A stretch of DNA of 64,000 bases from CALBPI01 sp038521865 (lineage in GTDB: Bacteria; Pseudomonadota; Gammaproteobacteria; Steroidobacterales; Woeseiaceae), in contig JBCBKO010000002.1 of assembly GCA_038521865.1 (NCBI GenBank), forward strand, positions 248,001 to 312,000, written 5' to 3'. The notes under the pieces are model-generated. The model did no database searches, was not told the origin of the DNA, and worked only from the letters and a program-made list of their open reading frames with translations. Made by a program: the position numbers and the translations under genes. Position 1 is the stretch's first letter, and each line of letters opens with the position of its first letter. Positions 8,899-18,222 of this stretch are shown here, one piece after another.

Positions 8899-9793
8899 CT
8901 GGTTTCTGCACAAGGCCATCATCAATGCGACGCAACAATTTAGGCAGCAGGGGGTTTGGAAACTTCCGCTTCAGGGTGACTGCGTGGAACGTCTCCGCAA
9001 GGGCTGAGATCTCGCCAAAATCGCGCAGCGTGCCGCTGTTCAACTCGTCACGAACAACAATAGGCGGCACGACTGCGAGCCCAAAGTCCTCACGCACCAT
9101 CAGTCTCATTAGCGCCATGTCGTCGACCTCCGCGCTGATGATCGGGTTGAGACTCTTGCGCTCACACCACGCATCGAAACCAATTCGAACCGCGTTCTCA
9201 ACAGTCGGCACAATCACAGGGTGCTCAAGCAGCATATCCGACAAGGACCGATCGTAGCCGCCGCGAGTCGGATGACCGACCAGACTGACCGGCTGCTTAT
9301 CGATGGTGTGCACAAGCCACTGTCGGCCCTGATCCCGCGGTGGTAGTTGACTGGTCAGCACCACATCCAGATCCTGCGCCTCGAGTTTGGCAAGCAATTG
9401 CTCTTGGCTATCAGACCGCAACACGGCAACCACGTCGTCGAGTGCCAGCAGTGGCTCGAGAAACGTAATCTGGAAGTTGCGTGACAGCGTAGTTACCGCG
9501 CCGATACGAATCACCTGTCTCGAATGCGAGTCGCGCCCTTTCAGAACATTGACGAACTCATCGCTTACCGAAAACAGCGTATCGGAATATTCGAGCGCAA
9601 TACGTCCGGCCTCCGTAAGCACCAAACTCCGGCCTTGTCGTTCGAACAAATCCTGACCCAGCCACTCCTCTAACTGGCGGATTTGAACCGACAATGCCGA
9701 CTGAGAAACGTGCAGTTGCTCTGCCGCCCTGGTCAAGTTCCCACTGTGGGCAACAGCCCAGAAATAACGCAAATGTTTGAAATTCAGACTCAT
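8888..9793 (-). CDS. LysR-family regulator, probable controller of the dab operon
   Basis: A 301-residue LTTR. The N-terminal winged helix-turn-helix covers residues 1-62 (FKHLRYFWAVAHSGNLTRAA, then LHVSQSALSVQIRQLEEWLG), and the rest is a periplasmic-binding-protein-like effector domain. The N-terminus is NhaR-like (LNFKHLRYFW). It is transcribed divergently from dabB, 105 bp apart, and the shared interval holds two LTTR-type inverted repeats. LysR regulators linked to carbon acquisition often flank DAB operons, so control of dabBA is the natural inference; the effector is unknown. Confidence 0.88.
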   Translation of the reverse strand: MSLNFKHLRYFWAVAHSGNLTRAAEQLHVSQSALSVQIRQLEEWLGQDLFERQGRSLVLTEAGRIALEYSDTLFSVSDEFVNVLKGRDSHSRQVIRIGAVTTLSRNFQITFLEPLLALDDVVAVLRSDSQEQLLAKLEAQDLDVVLTSQLPPRDQGRQWLVHTIDKQPVSLVGHPTRGGYDRSLSDMLLEHPVIVPTVENAVRIGFDAWCERKSLNPIISAEVDDMALMRLMVREDFGLAVVPPIVVRDELNSGTLRDFGEISALAETFHAVTLKRKFPNPLLPKLLRRIDDGLVQKPASR

Positions 9794-9802
9794 CTCTGTT
9801 CG

Positions 9803-9841
9803 TTCTTATTTTCAGAAGAGAAGCATCGAATTATTGTAATT
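9803..9841. promoter_or_regulatory. Two candidate LysR-type operators between lysR and dabB
   Basis: The first inverted repeat is TTCT-N7-AGAA (9803-9817), ending 10 bp from the lysR start, so it is placed for autoregulation. The second is AATTA-TTG-TAATT (9829-9841), a perfect palindrome in the AT-rich centre. Both contain the T-N11-A form favoured by LTTRs. The assignment rests on position and symmetry only. Confidence 0.45.
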
Positions 9842-9898
9842 TATTTAACAGGCCAGGTTGGGTAATTTTCTGTCCATAAAGTCACTTCGGAGAGGTCG

Positions 9899-11443
9899 GT
9901 GACCCCAATTTTCTCAGCTGCTCCGCTCGCAGCAATCGGCGTACTCATCCTTACTGCATTGGTTTGTCGGTTCTCGCAACCGCGAATTGCCACATCCATC
10001 GCTCGTTTAGGCGCTTTTCTGACATTCGCGGCGGTTGCCACGGCAGCGATCGGGTTTACGTTGTATGGAAGCGCCCAGTGGCCAGCAGCGCCAGCAACTA
10101 TCCTCGGTTTTGGCGTACGCGTTGATCCTCTGAATTTGCTTGCGATGTTTGTCGTGAGTTTTGTCGGTGTAGTGGTGATCAACTTCAGTCGGTCCTACCT
10201 CGATGGCAACCCTCGCCAAGCGGTCTTCTTTTCGCGACTCGCGGCTACGCTGGCTGCTGTGATGTTGCTGGTGTCGTCGGCCACACTGCTACAGCTTCTC
10301 ACCGGTTGGGTGCTCACCAGCCTGACGCTGCACCAACTCCTGTTGTTCTATCCCGATCGTCCGCTTGCAATTCTGGCCGCTCGGAAGAAATTTTGGCTCG
10401 CGAGGATCGGTGATCTCGCCTTGCTCGCGGCAGCAGCGTTGCTGATCCGCGAGTACGGCACAATCGAGATTTCAGCGATCAACAACATGGCAGCCGGTGG
10501 TTCGCCGCAACTCAACTCGGTTGCGGCCAGCTTGCTGGTTGTCGCGGCTCTTCTGAAATCGGCCCAATTCCCACTGCATGGTTGGCTAACAGAGGTCATG
10601 GAGACGCCGACCCCGGTATCGGCACTGCTGCACGCTGGCATCGTCAATGCGGGCGGTTACCTGATGATCCGTTTCGCCGATGTTGTGATGACCAGCCAGA
10701 CGGCACTGCTTATGCTGATCGTTGTCGGTGGCACATCCGCAGTCATCGCATCGCTGATCATGCTGACGCAAACGAGTGTCAAAGGGCAGCTCGGTTACTC
10801 GACCGTCGCGCAGATGGGCTTCATGCTATTGCAGTGTGGGCTTGGCGCATTCGCATCGGCGGGCCTCCACCTGGTCGCGCATTCCTTTTACAAGGCGCAC
10901 AGCTTTCTCACGTCGGGTAGTGCTGTCGATCAGGTCAGAGAGTGGCGGCTTTCGGACGCAACCCAACAACGCATAACCACAGGCGGATTACTCCTCACGC
11001 TGATGGTTGCGCTAGGTATCTACTCACTGATCGCGCTAGCCGCAAATGCCTTATTCAGCTACGCGGGCGGCGTATTCGCGCTCGGCGTTGTCTACATCAT
11101 CGGATTGTGTGGTTTCCTGGCGCGCGGGTTGCGCGGGCGTACCGTGCTTGTGAAAGTCATACAACATGCGGCGCTCGCGACAGTTCTTTACTTCTCTCTG
11201 CAAGCCGGCGTTCAGGCCTACTTCGCGAGCACTTTGCCAACTGCAACCGCGCTCACGCCGATCGCGTTGGTGGTGACGGCGCTGATCATTGTCGCATTCG
11301 CACTCGTAGCACTGCTGCAGTTCTCGACTGCTGGCGATCAGTCCAACCTCATGAAGCGCATCTACCTTGCAACCCGCAAGGGGTTCTATTTCAACGACTA
11401 CCTCAATCGAATTGCTGGAGCTTACCGTCGTGTCTCAAACTGA
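9899..11443 (+). CDS. dabB: DabB, membrane subunit of the DAB inorganic carbon accumulation complex
   Basis: A 514-residue polytopic protein of the NADH-quinone oxidoreductase subunit L/antiporter fold (PF00361). The conserved core SAQFPLHGWLTEVMETPTPV with SALLHAGIVNAGG is present. The GTG start at 9899 is preceded by GGAGAGG at 9889-9895. In DAB systems this subunit couples cation flow to CO2 hydration by DabA so that bicarbonate is trapped inside the cell. The 3' end overlaps dabA by 14 nt, indicating translational coupling. Its association with a DUF2309 gene separates it from true NuoL. Confidence 0.93.
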   Translation: MTPIFSAAPLAAIGVLILTALVCRFSQPRIATSIARLGAFLTFAAVATAAIGFTLYGSAQWPAAPATILGFGVRVDPLNLLAMFVVSFVGVVVINFSRSYLDGNPRQAVFFSRLAATLAAVMLLVSSATLLQLLTGWVLTSLTLHQLLLFYPDRPLAILAARKKFWLARIGDLALLAAAALLIREYGTIEISAINNMAAGGSPQLNSVAASLLVVAALLKSAQFPLHGWLTEVMETPTPVSALLHAGIVNAGGYLMIRFADVVMTSQTALLMLIVVGGTSAVIASLIMLTQTSVKGQLGYSTVAQMGFMLLQCGLGAFASAGLHLVAHSFYKAHSFLTSGSAVDQVREWRLSDATQQRITTGGLLLTLMVALGIYSLIALAANALFSYAGGVFALGVVYIIGLCGFLARGLRGRTVLVKVIQHAALATVLYFSLQAGVQAYFASTLPTATALTPIALVVTALIIVAFALVALLQFSTAGDQSNLMKRIYLATRKGFYFNDYLNRIAGAYRRVSN

Positions 11444-13973
11444 AACCGCCACAAAAACCGCGATCGAGAAAATTGTTGGCCTGAACGGCTGGGCAAACGC
11501 GGTCAGCGAAACAGCGCTGGTCGATATCGCCTTCAAGGCAGCTGGTGCGGTCGCGCCACTCTGGCCGCTGGAGAATTTTGTTGCGTCGAACCCCTACTTG
11601 GGATTTGTTGGAGAGACATTTGAAGACGCCGGCGTGCGTCTTACACGCACCGGCTACGGCGACGTGATGATGAGCTCGCGCTATTACGCCGAAAAAATCC
11701 GATCAGAAACCCTCTCGAACCAGGAAATCGCCCAAATGGGTAGCGCCTATGGCGGCGGCTATGAGCAGCTAACCGTCGATGAGCTCGCACGCGAATTGAA
11801 ACGCACCGACAGCATAAAGGAAGCCGCGATACCGACGGTTGCCGAAGTTGCTGCTCAGCAATTCGGTATCGACTTTCCTGCGTTGATCACGGAGTCGATC
11901 TCTGCATGGGCTGCATCCCACTTCGATGAAGGTCAGGCAATCTGGCCCTCGCCGTGGAAGTCGCTGCCAGCGTTCACAGCATGGCATGCAGAGTCCTCTT
12001 TAGATCGCCAACTGGAAGCATGTGGGATTCCGAGTGCGCGCAGCATCATCCGTGATTTACCAGGCGACGCATCGGCGCTCTTCCACCTCGCTGCCGAAGC
12101 AGTTCCGATGAGCGAGGAGCGACTTGAGCTTTACTTCCCAAGATTACTGTCCAGCATTTCAGGATGGGCGGGTCACGCGCGCTATCTCGACTGGGAGTCC
12201 ACCCAGCATGGTAGAGATGCAGAGAAAACGGCCGAGTTGCTGGCCATACGGCTCGCTTGGGAATTGCTACTTTTGCGCGCCTACCCGGGATTGGCGGATG
12301 CATGGTCTCGAGCACAGAGCGCAATCAACCTCGAGCAATCTCGCGAGGAGCGCTACGCCCGACGTCTGCGGCTCATCGCGCATCGCGCGTTGGAGCAACA
12401 TGCCCAACGCACGCTCATCGATGACGCATTCAGAAACCCGGATCTGCCGACGAGCCTGCCAGCACCGAAGACAACACCGGACCTGCAGGCTGTGTTCTGC
12501 ATCGATGTTCGCTCAGAGCGTCTGCGGCGCGTACTCGAATGCGAAGACCCAAAACTCGAAACACGGGGGTTTGCCGGGTTTTTTGGCCTGCCGATAGAGG
12601 TACTCACGATCGACGGCGCGGATGCGGACGCGCAGTGCCCGGTTCTGCTCGAGCCACAGTATCAGGTGCGTGAGACAGCCAGGACTGCAGAAGCGACCGA
12701 GGCGCTTCGCACAAAAACAGAAAACAAACGGCAAGTGGGTGCCGCGTGGCGCACGTTCAACCGCGCAGCCGTCAGCTCTTTCGCGTACGTGGAATCCCTC
12801 GGTCTCGCCTACGCCGCACGACTTGCGAGCGACACCGTTAGAGGCTGGTTCGGGTTCCATCGCAAACGCGAAATGGCACCGTCGATCACGCCTGTTGATT
12901 CCTGCGGCGAACCACACGGCCTCGCGTCCGCCGAGAAATCCGCGTTGGCTGAGTCGGTGCTGCGCGGCATGTCACTCACCGAACGGTTCGGCGAGCTCAT
13001 TGCTCTGGTGGGTCATGGATCCAGCGCAGTCAACAACCCGTACGCATCGCGATATCACTGCGGCGCCTGCGGCGGCCACGCCGGCGATGCTAACGCGCGA
13101 CTAGCGGCGAGCATTCTGAATGATGACGCTGTACGGATCGATCTGCGTGCAAAAGGTATCGACATCCCGGAGACCACTCAGTTTGTTGCGGCGCTGCACG
13201 ACACAGCGACCGACCAGGTCAGCCTCATCGACGTCGAACTACTCCCCAACCCTGAGGCACCGTCAATCGCGAGGCTGCAAACACTGTTTGATAACGCGGC
13301 ATCAACCGTCAGGCTCGCGCGTGCACGCGACCACGGGGTCATGGATGAATCGGCCGCACAGATTCTGCGGCGTAGTAATGACTGGTCGGAAGTGCGGCCT
13401 GAGTGGGGACTCGTTGGCTGCCAGGCGTTTATAGCCGCACCACGTTTCCGCACGCGCCATATCAATCTGCACGGGCGGAGTTTTCTACACGAATACGATT
13501 GGAAGCGCGACGAGGGATTCAAGGTGCTCGAGTTGATCATGACCGCCCCGCTCGTTGTGGCGAGTTGGATCAGCCTGCAGTACTTCGCCTCGACGGTGGA
13601 CAACCGCAATCTCGGCAGCGGCGATAAGACGCTGCACAACGTTGTCTCGGGCATCGGCGTACTCGAGGGCACCGGCGGCGACCTTCGTGTCGGGCTCCCC
13701 TGGCAGTCGATCCACGACGGTGCAAACTATCTTCACCAGCCACTGCGACTTAGCGCCTGCATTGCTGCGCCCGCCGAAGCGATCACTGGCATCTTGATGA
13801 AACACGAGTCTGTTCGCGAATTGTTCGACAATCAGTGGCTGCACCTATACGCTCTCGAAGATGATGGTCGCATTCGACAATATCTCTGTGATTACCGTTG
13901 GAAAGACACCGATAACGAAACGGTTCAGTCACTCCACAATCTGCCTCAGGACCTCGAACGAGAGGCGGTTTAG
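11430..13973 (+). CDS. dabA: DabA, DUF2309 carbonic-anhydrase-like subunit of the DAB complex
   Basis: A protein of 847 residues from the GTG at 11430, which has GGAG at 11417-11420; a longer frame opening at 11367 would lie inside dabB. DUF2309/PF10070 family. The four residues reported as essential in Halothiobacillus DabA have counterparts with matching spacing: C357 and D359 in VFCIDVRSE, H529 in LVGHGSS and C544 in RYHCGACGG. These form the beta-carbonic-anhydrase-like zinc site. With DabB it converts CO2 to bicarbonate vectorially at the inner membrane. The subunit looks intact and active. Confidence 0.95.
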   Translation: MSQTETATKTAIEKIVGLNGWANAVSETALVDIAFKAAGAVAPLWPLENFVASNPYLGFVGETFEDAGVRLTRTGYGDVMMSSRYYAEKIRSETLSNQEIAQMGSAYGGGYEQLTVDELARELKRTDSIKEAAIPTVAEVAAQQFGIDFPALITESISAWAASHFDEGQAIWPSPWKSLPAFTAWHAESSLDRQLEACGIPSARSIIRDLPGDASALFHLAAEAVPMSEERLELYFPRLLSSISGWAGHARYLDWESTQHGRDAEKTAELLAIRLAWELLLLRAYPGLADAWSRAQSAINLEQSREERYARRLRLIAHRALEQHAQRTLIDDAFRNPDLPTSLPAPKTTPDLQAVFCIDVRSERLRRVLECEDPKLETRGFAGFFGLPIEVLTIDGADADAQCPVLLEPQYQVRETARTAEATEALRTKTENKRQVGAAWRTFNRAAVSSFAYVESLGLAYAARLASDTVRGWFGFHRKREMAPSITPVDSCGEPHGLASAEKSALAESVLRGMSLTERFGELIALVGHGSSAVNNPYASRYHCGACGGHAGDANARLAASILNDDAVRIDLRAKGIDIPETTQFVAALHDTATDQVSLIDVELLPNPEAPSIARLQTLFDNAASTVRLARARDHGVMDESAAQILRRSNDWSEVRPEWGLVGCQAFIAAPRFRTRHINLHGRSFLHEYDWKRDEGFKVLELIMTAPLVVASWISLQYFASTVDNRNLGSGDKTLHNVVSGIGVLEGTGGDLRVGLPWQSIHDGANYLHQPLRLSACIAAPAEAITGILMKHESVRELFDNQWLHLYALEDDGRIRQYLCDYRWKDTDNETVQSLHNLPQDLEREAV

Positions 13974-14000
13974 TCTGGTCTTGCGAAGAGTCCTCGACTG

Positions 14001-14390
14001 ATGCCAAGTCGTAAGGTTGTTGCACGCGAGTTAGGTGCGTTACTCAAAGTGATGTCCCACCCGGACCGCATTTTGCTAGTGCACGCACTCTCGAGCCGAG
14101 AGCCATATTCGGTAAACCAGCTAGCGAAGATTGTCGGGATCACCGCAACGCGGGTGTCACAGCACCTTTCACTTTTGCGTGCGTTTCGAGTGGTTGAGGA
14201 ACGCAGTGAAGGCCGACGCCGGATCTACCGGCTGGCGCTCGTGAATATGCCGGACTGGTTGCTCGAGGGCGTCGACTTCGTCGCCGACAGAATTGGCGAA
14301 GTGAACAGCGACGCTACCGAAGAGGCGCGCAGACTCTGGATGGAACAGCAACAACCGGGTGTGATAGCCGGCGGCAACGCCGGAGACTGA
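14001..14390 (+). CDS. ArsR-fold winged-helix regulator downstream of dabA
   Basis: A 129-residue protein. Residues about 8-95 form an ArsR-type winged helix (VMSHPDRILLVHALSS, then SVNQLAKIVGITATRVSQHL, then a basic wing GRRRIYRL). It has no cysteine, so it lacks the metal-binding CxC of arsenic and cadmium sensors and probably responds to something else. It starts 27 bp after dabA on the same strand and is likely in the same transcript. Its stop lies 8 bp from the stop of the convergent dehydrogenase-like gene. The regulatory target is not visible; self-control or control of the neighbouring divergent promoter at 15.3 kb are options. Confidence 0.8.
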   Translation: MPSRKVVARELGALLKVMSHPDRILLVHALSSREPYSVNQLAKIVGITATRVSQHLSLLRAFRVVEERSEGRRRIYRLALVNMPDWLLEGVDFVADRIGEVNSDATEEARRLWMEQQQPGVIAGGNAGD

Positions 14391-14398
14391 ACCAGAAC

Positions 14399-15292
14399 TC
14401 AGCTCCGAACGATGCTCAGTTCAGGCCGGATCGGCGGATTGAGTGGCAAGCTCGTGCGCAGTTGCCGAGGTGCCGCGCCCACACGCGAGGAGACCGCTTC
14501 CATAAATTCCTGGCGCGGCAGATGACTCGAGTAGGGTCTCAGTGCGTCGACCCCCTCAGGCAAGATTCCTGCCTCCAGCGTAGTAAGCCAGGCGCACTCC
14601 AGAGTTGCAGCGGCGTTTCGCTCGCCCGACAACCAAAGCGCTGTAAACAACAGTGGCACCAACATCGCATCAGGCTCGGCAGCGTTTACCGGCTCGATGG
14701 TCACCACATCCGATACTGTTGCACTGATTGCATATTCACTCGAGTTGGTCAGGCCGAGGGCGATCTGCCGTGCAGATTCATACATTGAGTAAGGCGCAAC
14801 AACCAGTTCGCGACGCTCCGGGGTCGCAGACACGGACTGAATCCATTCGCTGAGTGTGCTCGAGGCACCTGGCGCGATTTCCTCAGTGGTCTCACCCTGT
14901 TCCGACCTCAGCTGGACGATGCTGGTGAGGCCAAACCGTTCTGCGAGGTGTCGCAACATGCCCCGGCTCATCAGCGACTCGCCAATATCCCCGTCGTAGC
15001 TGACGACAACCCATTCGACACTGGCAGCCAGGCTGCGATTGACACCCTTCAGGCCTCGCGCATGTGTGATGCGAAGACCTGAAGCCAAACCAACCGATGC
15101 TGCATCGCAGATGATGCGTCTTACACCCGGATTCGCTTCCGGACGAACCCGGGTATCGGTGCCTGAGGTCTGCAACAACTGGTTCAGGTGCTGCGTCAAC
15201 TCACGGTCTTCCGTTCCGTGGATACGCAATTCTCGTGCGGACGAGTTTCGATTCCCTGAAATAACACTGAGATTTCGTAGATTTACGGCCAT
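14399..15292 (-). CDS. Degenerate isocitrate/isopropylmalate dehydrogenase-like protein
   Basis: A 297-residue protein with no intact family motif, but whose second half follows the decarboxylating dehydrogenase fold by eye. ELVVAPYSMYESARQIALGL stands where the family has VTPNLYGDILSDLAAGL, and SDVVTIEPVNAAEPDAM where it has a form of AVFEAVHGSAPDIAGK. A helix ending in LECAWLTTLEAG matches the C-terminal helix. Both metal-binding aspartates are replaced, so dehydrogenase activity is unlikely. The N-terminal nucleotide region is shortened. It may be a pseudoenzyme, for example a ligand sensor. It converges on the dab-linked regulator gene. The family call is my own alignment and moderate in certainty. 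Confidence 0.5.
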   Translation of the reverse strand: MAVNLRNLSVISGNRNSSARELRIHGTEDRELTQHLNQLLQTSGTDTRVRPEANPGVRRIICDAASVGLASGLRITHARGLKGVNRSLAASVEWVVVSYDGDIGESLMSRGMLRHLAERFGLTSIVQLRSEQGETTEEIAPGASSTLSEWIQSVSATPERRELVVAPYSMYESARQIALGLTNSSEYAISATVSDVVTIEPVNAAEPDAMLVPLLFTALWLSGERNAAATLECAWLTTLEAGILPEGVDALRPYSSHLPRQEFMEAVSSRVGAAPRQLRTSLPLNPPIRPELSIVRS

Positions 15293-15473
15293 GCGTCTAT
15301 CTTTCCATCGGAATGTTCTGATGATTAGGGCGCCTATATTAGGACAAACCTTAGTTTTATTTATTTCAAATATCCGAACTGATTGATCGTAAAAAAAGAA
15401 CGAAGCGTGACTAAAGCGTCAACAGGTCTCGTCGCTATTTACTTCAACAACTTAGGCGCGGAGCGCAACGATC
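15293..15473. promoter_or_regulatory. AT-rich divergent promoter region
   Basis: This 181-bp interval separates the starts of the dehydrogenase-like gene (minus) and the chemoreceptor gene (plus). Around 15325-15352 it holds CCTA-TAT-TAGG, a short inverted repeat, followed by an AT-rich run. No -10/-35 pair can be assigned with confidence. Confidence 0.3.
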
Positions 15474-18164
15474 ATGGACCGATTTTTCAAACTGAGTCTG
15501 GGGACGCAGGCACTACTGATTCTGCTGCTTCCGCTGGCTGGGCTGGCATGGTTTACGGCAGATAATGTGACGCGCGCAAAAAATGTGAAGAGCGCGAGCG
15601 AACGGCAGATCCTGTTCACGGAAATCGCGGCAAGCGCCGGGGCCGTCGTCCATGAAACACAAAAGGAACGTGGCTTGACCTCAGGTGCGCTCGGGGCGGA
15701 TGGCGCTGAGTTTGCAGCTAAACTGCCTGAGCAACGCACGGTTCGGGACGCGCGTATTGGCGAGTTAAAGACACTCGTTGCCGATATCGATACCGACACT
15801 CTCGGGCCCGTGATCAGCGGTGTGCTGGAGCGCGCGCTGTCATACACCGATGCCATCACTGACATGCGTCGTCGGGTTGATGCACAGAGCGTCGACCAGG
15901 CTACGGCCGTCAATTTTTATATCGAGGTTGTCGGGAGTTACCTCGAGCTGGTCAGCAACATGCCCAAGCTGAGCGAAGATCGCGAAGTCGCGACGCTCGG
16001 TGACGCCTACACGGCGTTGCTGCGGGTCAAGGAAGCATCAGGTCTTGAGCGCAACGTACTGAGCGAGACCTTCGCTCGAAACGAGCTCACGTCTCCACTG
16101 CGCCAGGAACTCCTGCAACTCGTGACTACGCAAGCGGTTTACCGTTCCGAATTAATGGGCTCTCTCTCCGGCAATTTCAAAGACATGATCGGCGCGGAGT
16201 TGGACTCACAACCGATCACCAACGCGCATGCCATGCGAGATGTGGCTTTGAACAGCGCAGTCGGGCGAAATTTCAATATCGACCCGTTGGCGTGGTTCCA
16301 AGTACAGTCGCTCAAACTTGATCAGCTGAAGCAGATCGAGGAGCAAATGCTCGAGGAGCTGAAATCCATTTCCATATCGCGACGCGACGAAGCTGCTGCT
16401 GGAATGCGTAGTGCGATGATCGTTGGCGCACTGGCCGGGCTAACCGTCTTATTTGCGATTGGCTGGAACATCGTCAAGTTCAAGGGACTCCAACGCGATC
16501 TCGGTGGCGACGCGAATTACCTGAATGAAGTCCTCGCAGCGCTAGGACAGGGTGATTTTTCGATGGATCTTTCCACCGAAAAGCCTGCTACGGGTGTGTA
16601 TGCCGGACTCCAATCAATGAAGTCGAAACTCGAGGCGCAGGTAGAAAAAGACAGACAGGTGGTGGCGGAGTCCAACCGAATCCGTCAGGCGCTCGACAAC
16701 GTCGACAGTCCGGTCATCATTGCAAACGAAACGATGCACGTCGTCTTCGTAAACCGCGCCGCCAAGTCCTTATTCGACCAGTTCAACAGCGATCAGAGCT
16801 ATCAAGGTCAACCAGTCGACAGCGCACACCTGGTCGGCGTGGACATCGCACAAATTCCGGGACTTTCGCAAGCTGCGAAAAACCGACTTGTCGATCTGAA
16901 CAAAACTCACATCGACGATGCTGATATTGGTAGCCGCACGGTCAGGTTGGTATCAAACCCGGTCTTTTCCGACAACGGGGACCGCCTCGGCGCCATTGTG
17001 GTGTGGAACGACCGCACCGCGGAGGTCAGTATTGAACAAGATGTCGATTCGGTCGTGCAGTCAGCGCGCGGCGGCGACTTGACCCAGCGCATCGATACGA
17101 AAGGGATGGAGGGCTTTTACGCCAGTCTTTCGGAAGGGGTCAACAGCCTTCTGACAGTGGCAGAGCAGGTCGTCGGTGACACCGTCCGAGTCTTCAGTGC
17201 CATCGCGCGTGGCAGTTTGAAGGAGTCGATTGATCGCGAGTATCAGGGCAGCTACGGCAGATTGAAGTCCGATGCCAATGCAACGATCCATAAGCTCACC
17301 GAAGTCATCGGCAGCATTCAGGAATCCGCATCTTCAGTGAAAGGTGGCGCACACGAAATCGCGATTGGTAATGCTGACCTCCAGCAGCGAACCGAAGAAC
17401 AAGCATCGGGGCTCGAAAAAACCGCCGAAAACATGAAACGCCTGACGGAGATGGTTCGGCAAAGTGCGTCCAATGCTTCGGAAGCTAACGAACTGGCGCA
17501 GGGCACCCGCAATCTCGCCCACCGCGGTGGCGAGGCAGTCAACAACACGGTCTCCGCCATGCAGGAAATCAACGAAGCGAGCCGCCGCATTGCCGACATT
17601 ATCGCGGTAATCGATGAGATCGCATTCCAAACCAACCTGCTCGCCCTGAACGCCGCCGTTGAGGCCGCACGCGCGGGTGAACAAGGTCGCGGGTTTGCCG
17701 TTGTCGCAACTGAGGTGCGCAATCTTGCGGGTCGCTCCGCTAGTGCGGCGAAAGAAATCAAGTCGCTGATTCAAGACAGCACCTCGAAGGTCGAAGAAGG
17801 CACGCGCCTCGTTGATGCGTCTGGCAAGACACTCGAAGAGATCGTTACAGAAGTGCAACGTCTCTCCACTACGGTCGAAGAGATCGCGCAGTCCAGCCAA
17901 GAGCAATACCAGGGCATCGACCAAGTCAATGCGACGATTTCGCAGCTCGACGCATTCACGCAACAAAATGCGGCGATGGTTGAAGAAGCCTCTGCCGCCA
18001 GTGAGTCTCTCGGTGCACAAGCGGCTCGACTGGATGAACTTGCGGCCTTCTTCGAGACGGCGAGCGACACGAGTGCCAGGGCTGCAATCGAAAGCATGGG
18101 CGTCAGCATTCGTGAAGAAAGACGCAGCGGCGAACGTCCTTGGTCAGAGGCTGCCAGCGTCTGA
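15474..18164 (+). CDS. Methyl-accepting chemotaxis protein with NIT-type sensor and PAS domain
   Basis: An 896-residue chemoreceptor. TM1 lies at about residues 10-28. A periplasmic NIT-like domain follows, with the characteristic VVHETQKERGLTSGAL near residue 60. TM2 is at about 311-331. Next come a PAS-like segment (about 400-520), HAMP-like helices and a signalling domain of about 280 residues containing AFQTNLLALNAAVEAARAGE at the hairpin tip. NIT domains in other proteins sense nitrate/nitrite, but the ligand here is unproven. No CheR-tethering pentapeptide is at the C-terminus. No other che genes are near, so it feeds a pathway encoded elsewhere. Confidence 0.92.
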   Translation: MDRFFKLSLGTQALLILLLPLAGLAWFTADNVTRAKNVKSASERQILFTEIAASAGAVVHETQKERGLTSGALGADGAEFAAKLPEQRTVRDARIGELKTLVADIDTDTLGPVISGVLERALSYTDAITDMRRRVDAQSVDQATAVNFYIEVVGSYLELVSNMPKLSEDREVATLGDAYTALLRVKEASGLERNVLSETFARNELTSPLRQELLQLVTTQAVYRSELMGSLSGNFKDMIGAELDSQPITNAHAMRDVALNSAVGRNFNIDPLAWFQVQSLKLDQLKQIEEQMLEELKSISISRRDEAAAGMRSAMIVGALAGLTVLFAIGWNIVKFKGLQRDLGGDANYLNEVLAALGQGDFSMDLSTEKPATGVYAGLQSMKSKLEAQVEKDRQVVAESNRIRQALDNVDSPVIIANETMHVVFVNRAAKSLFDQFNSDQSYQGQPVDSAHLVGVDIAQIPGLSQAAKNRLVDLNKTHIDDADIGSRTVRLVSNPVFSDNGDRLGAIVVWNDRTAEVSIEQDVDSVVQSARGGDLTQRIDTKGMEGFYASLSEGVNSLLTVAEQVVGDTVRVFSAIARGSLKESIDREYQGSYGRLKSDANATIHKLTEVIGSIQESASSVKGGAHEIAIGNADLQQRTEEQASGLEKTAENMKRLTEMVRQSASNASEANELAQGTRNLAHRGGEAVNNTVSAMQEINEASRRIADIIAVIDEIAFQTNLLALNAAVEAARAGEQGRGFAVVATEVRNLAGRSASAAKEIKSLIQDSTSKVEEGTRLVDASGKTLEEIVTEVQRLSTTVEEIAQSSQEQYQGIDQVNATISQLDAFTQQNAAMVEEASAASESLGAQAARLDELAAFFETASDTSARAAIESMGVSIREERRSGERPWSEAASV

Positions 18165-18222
18165 CCTGATACACTCATCGCTCTCGAAAACACTCGCCGA
18201 CTCGGCGGAGGAACGTTGAGCG

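Noticed and set aside
8476..14390. An ars operon formed by arsC and the nearby ArsR-fold gene
   Set aside because: The ArsR-fold gene at 14001 has no cysteine metal site, lies 5 kb away after dabA, and no arsenite efflux gene is present.
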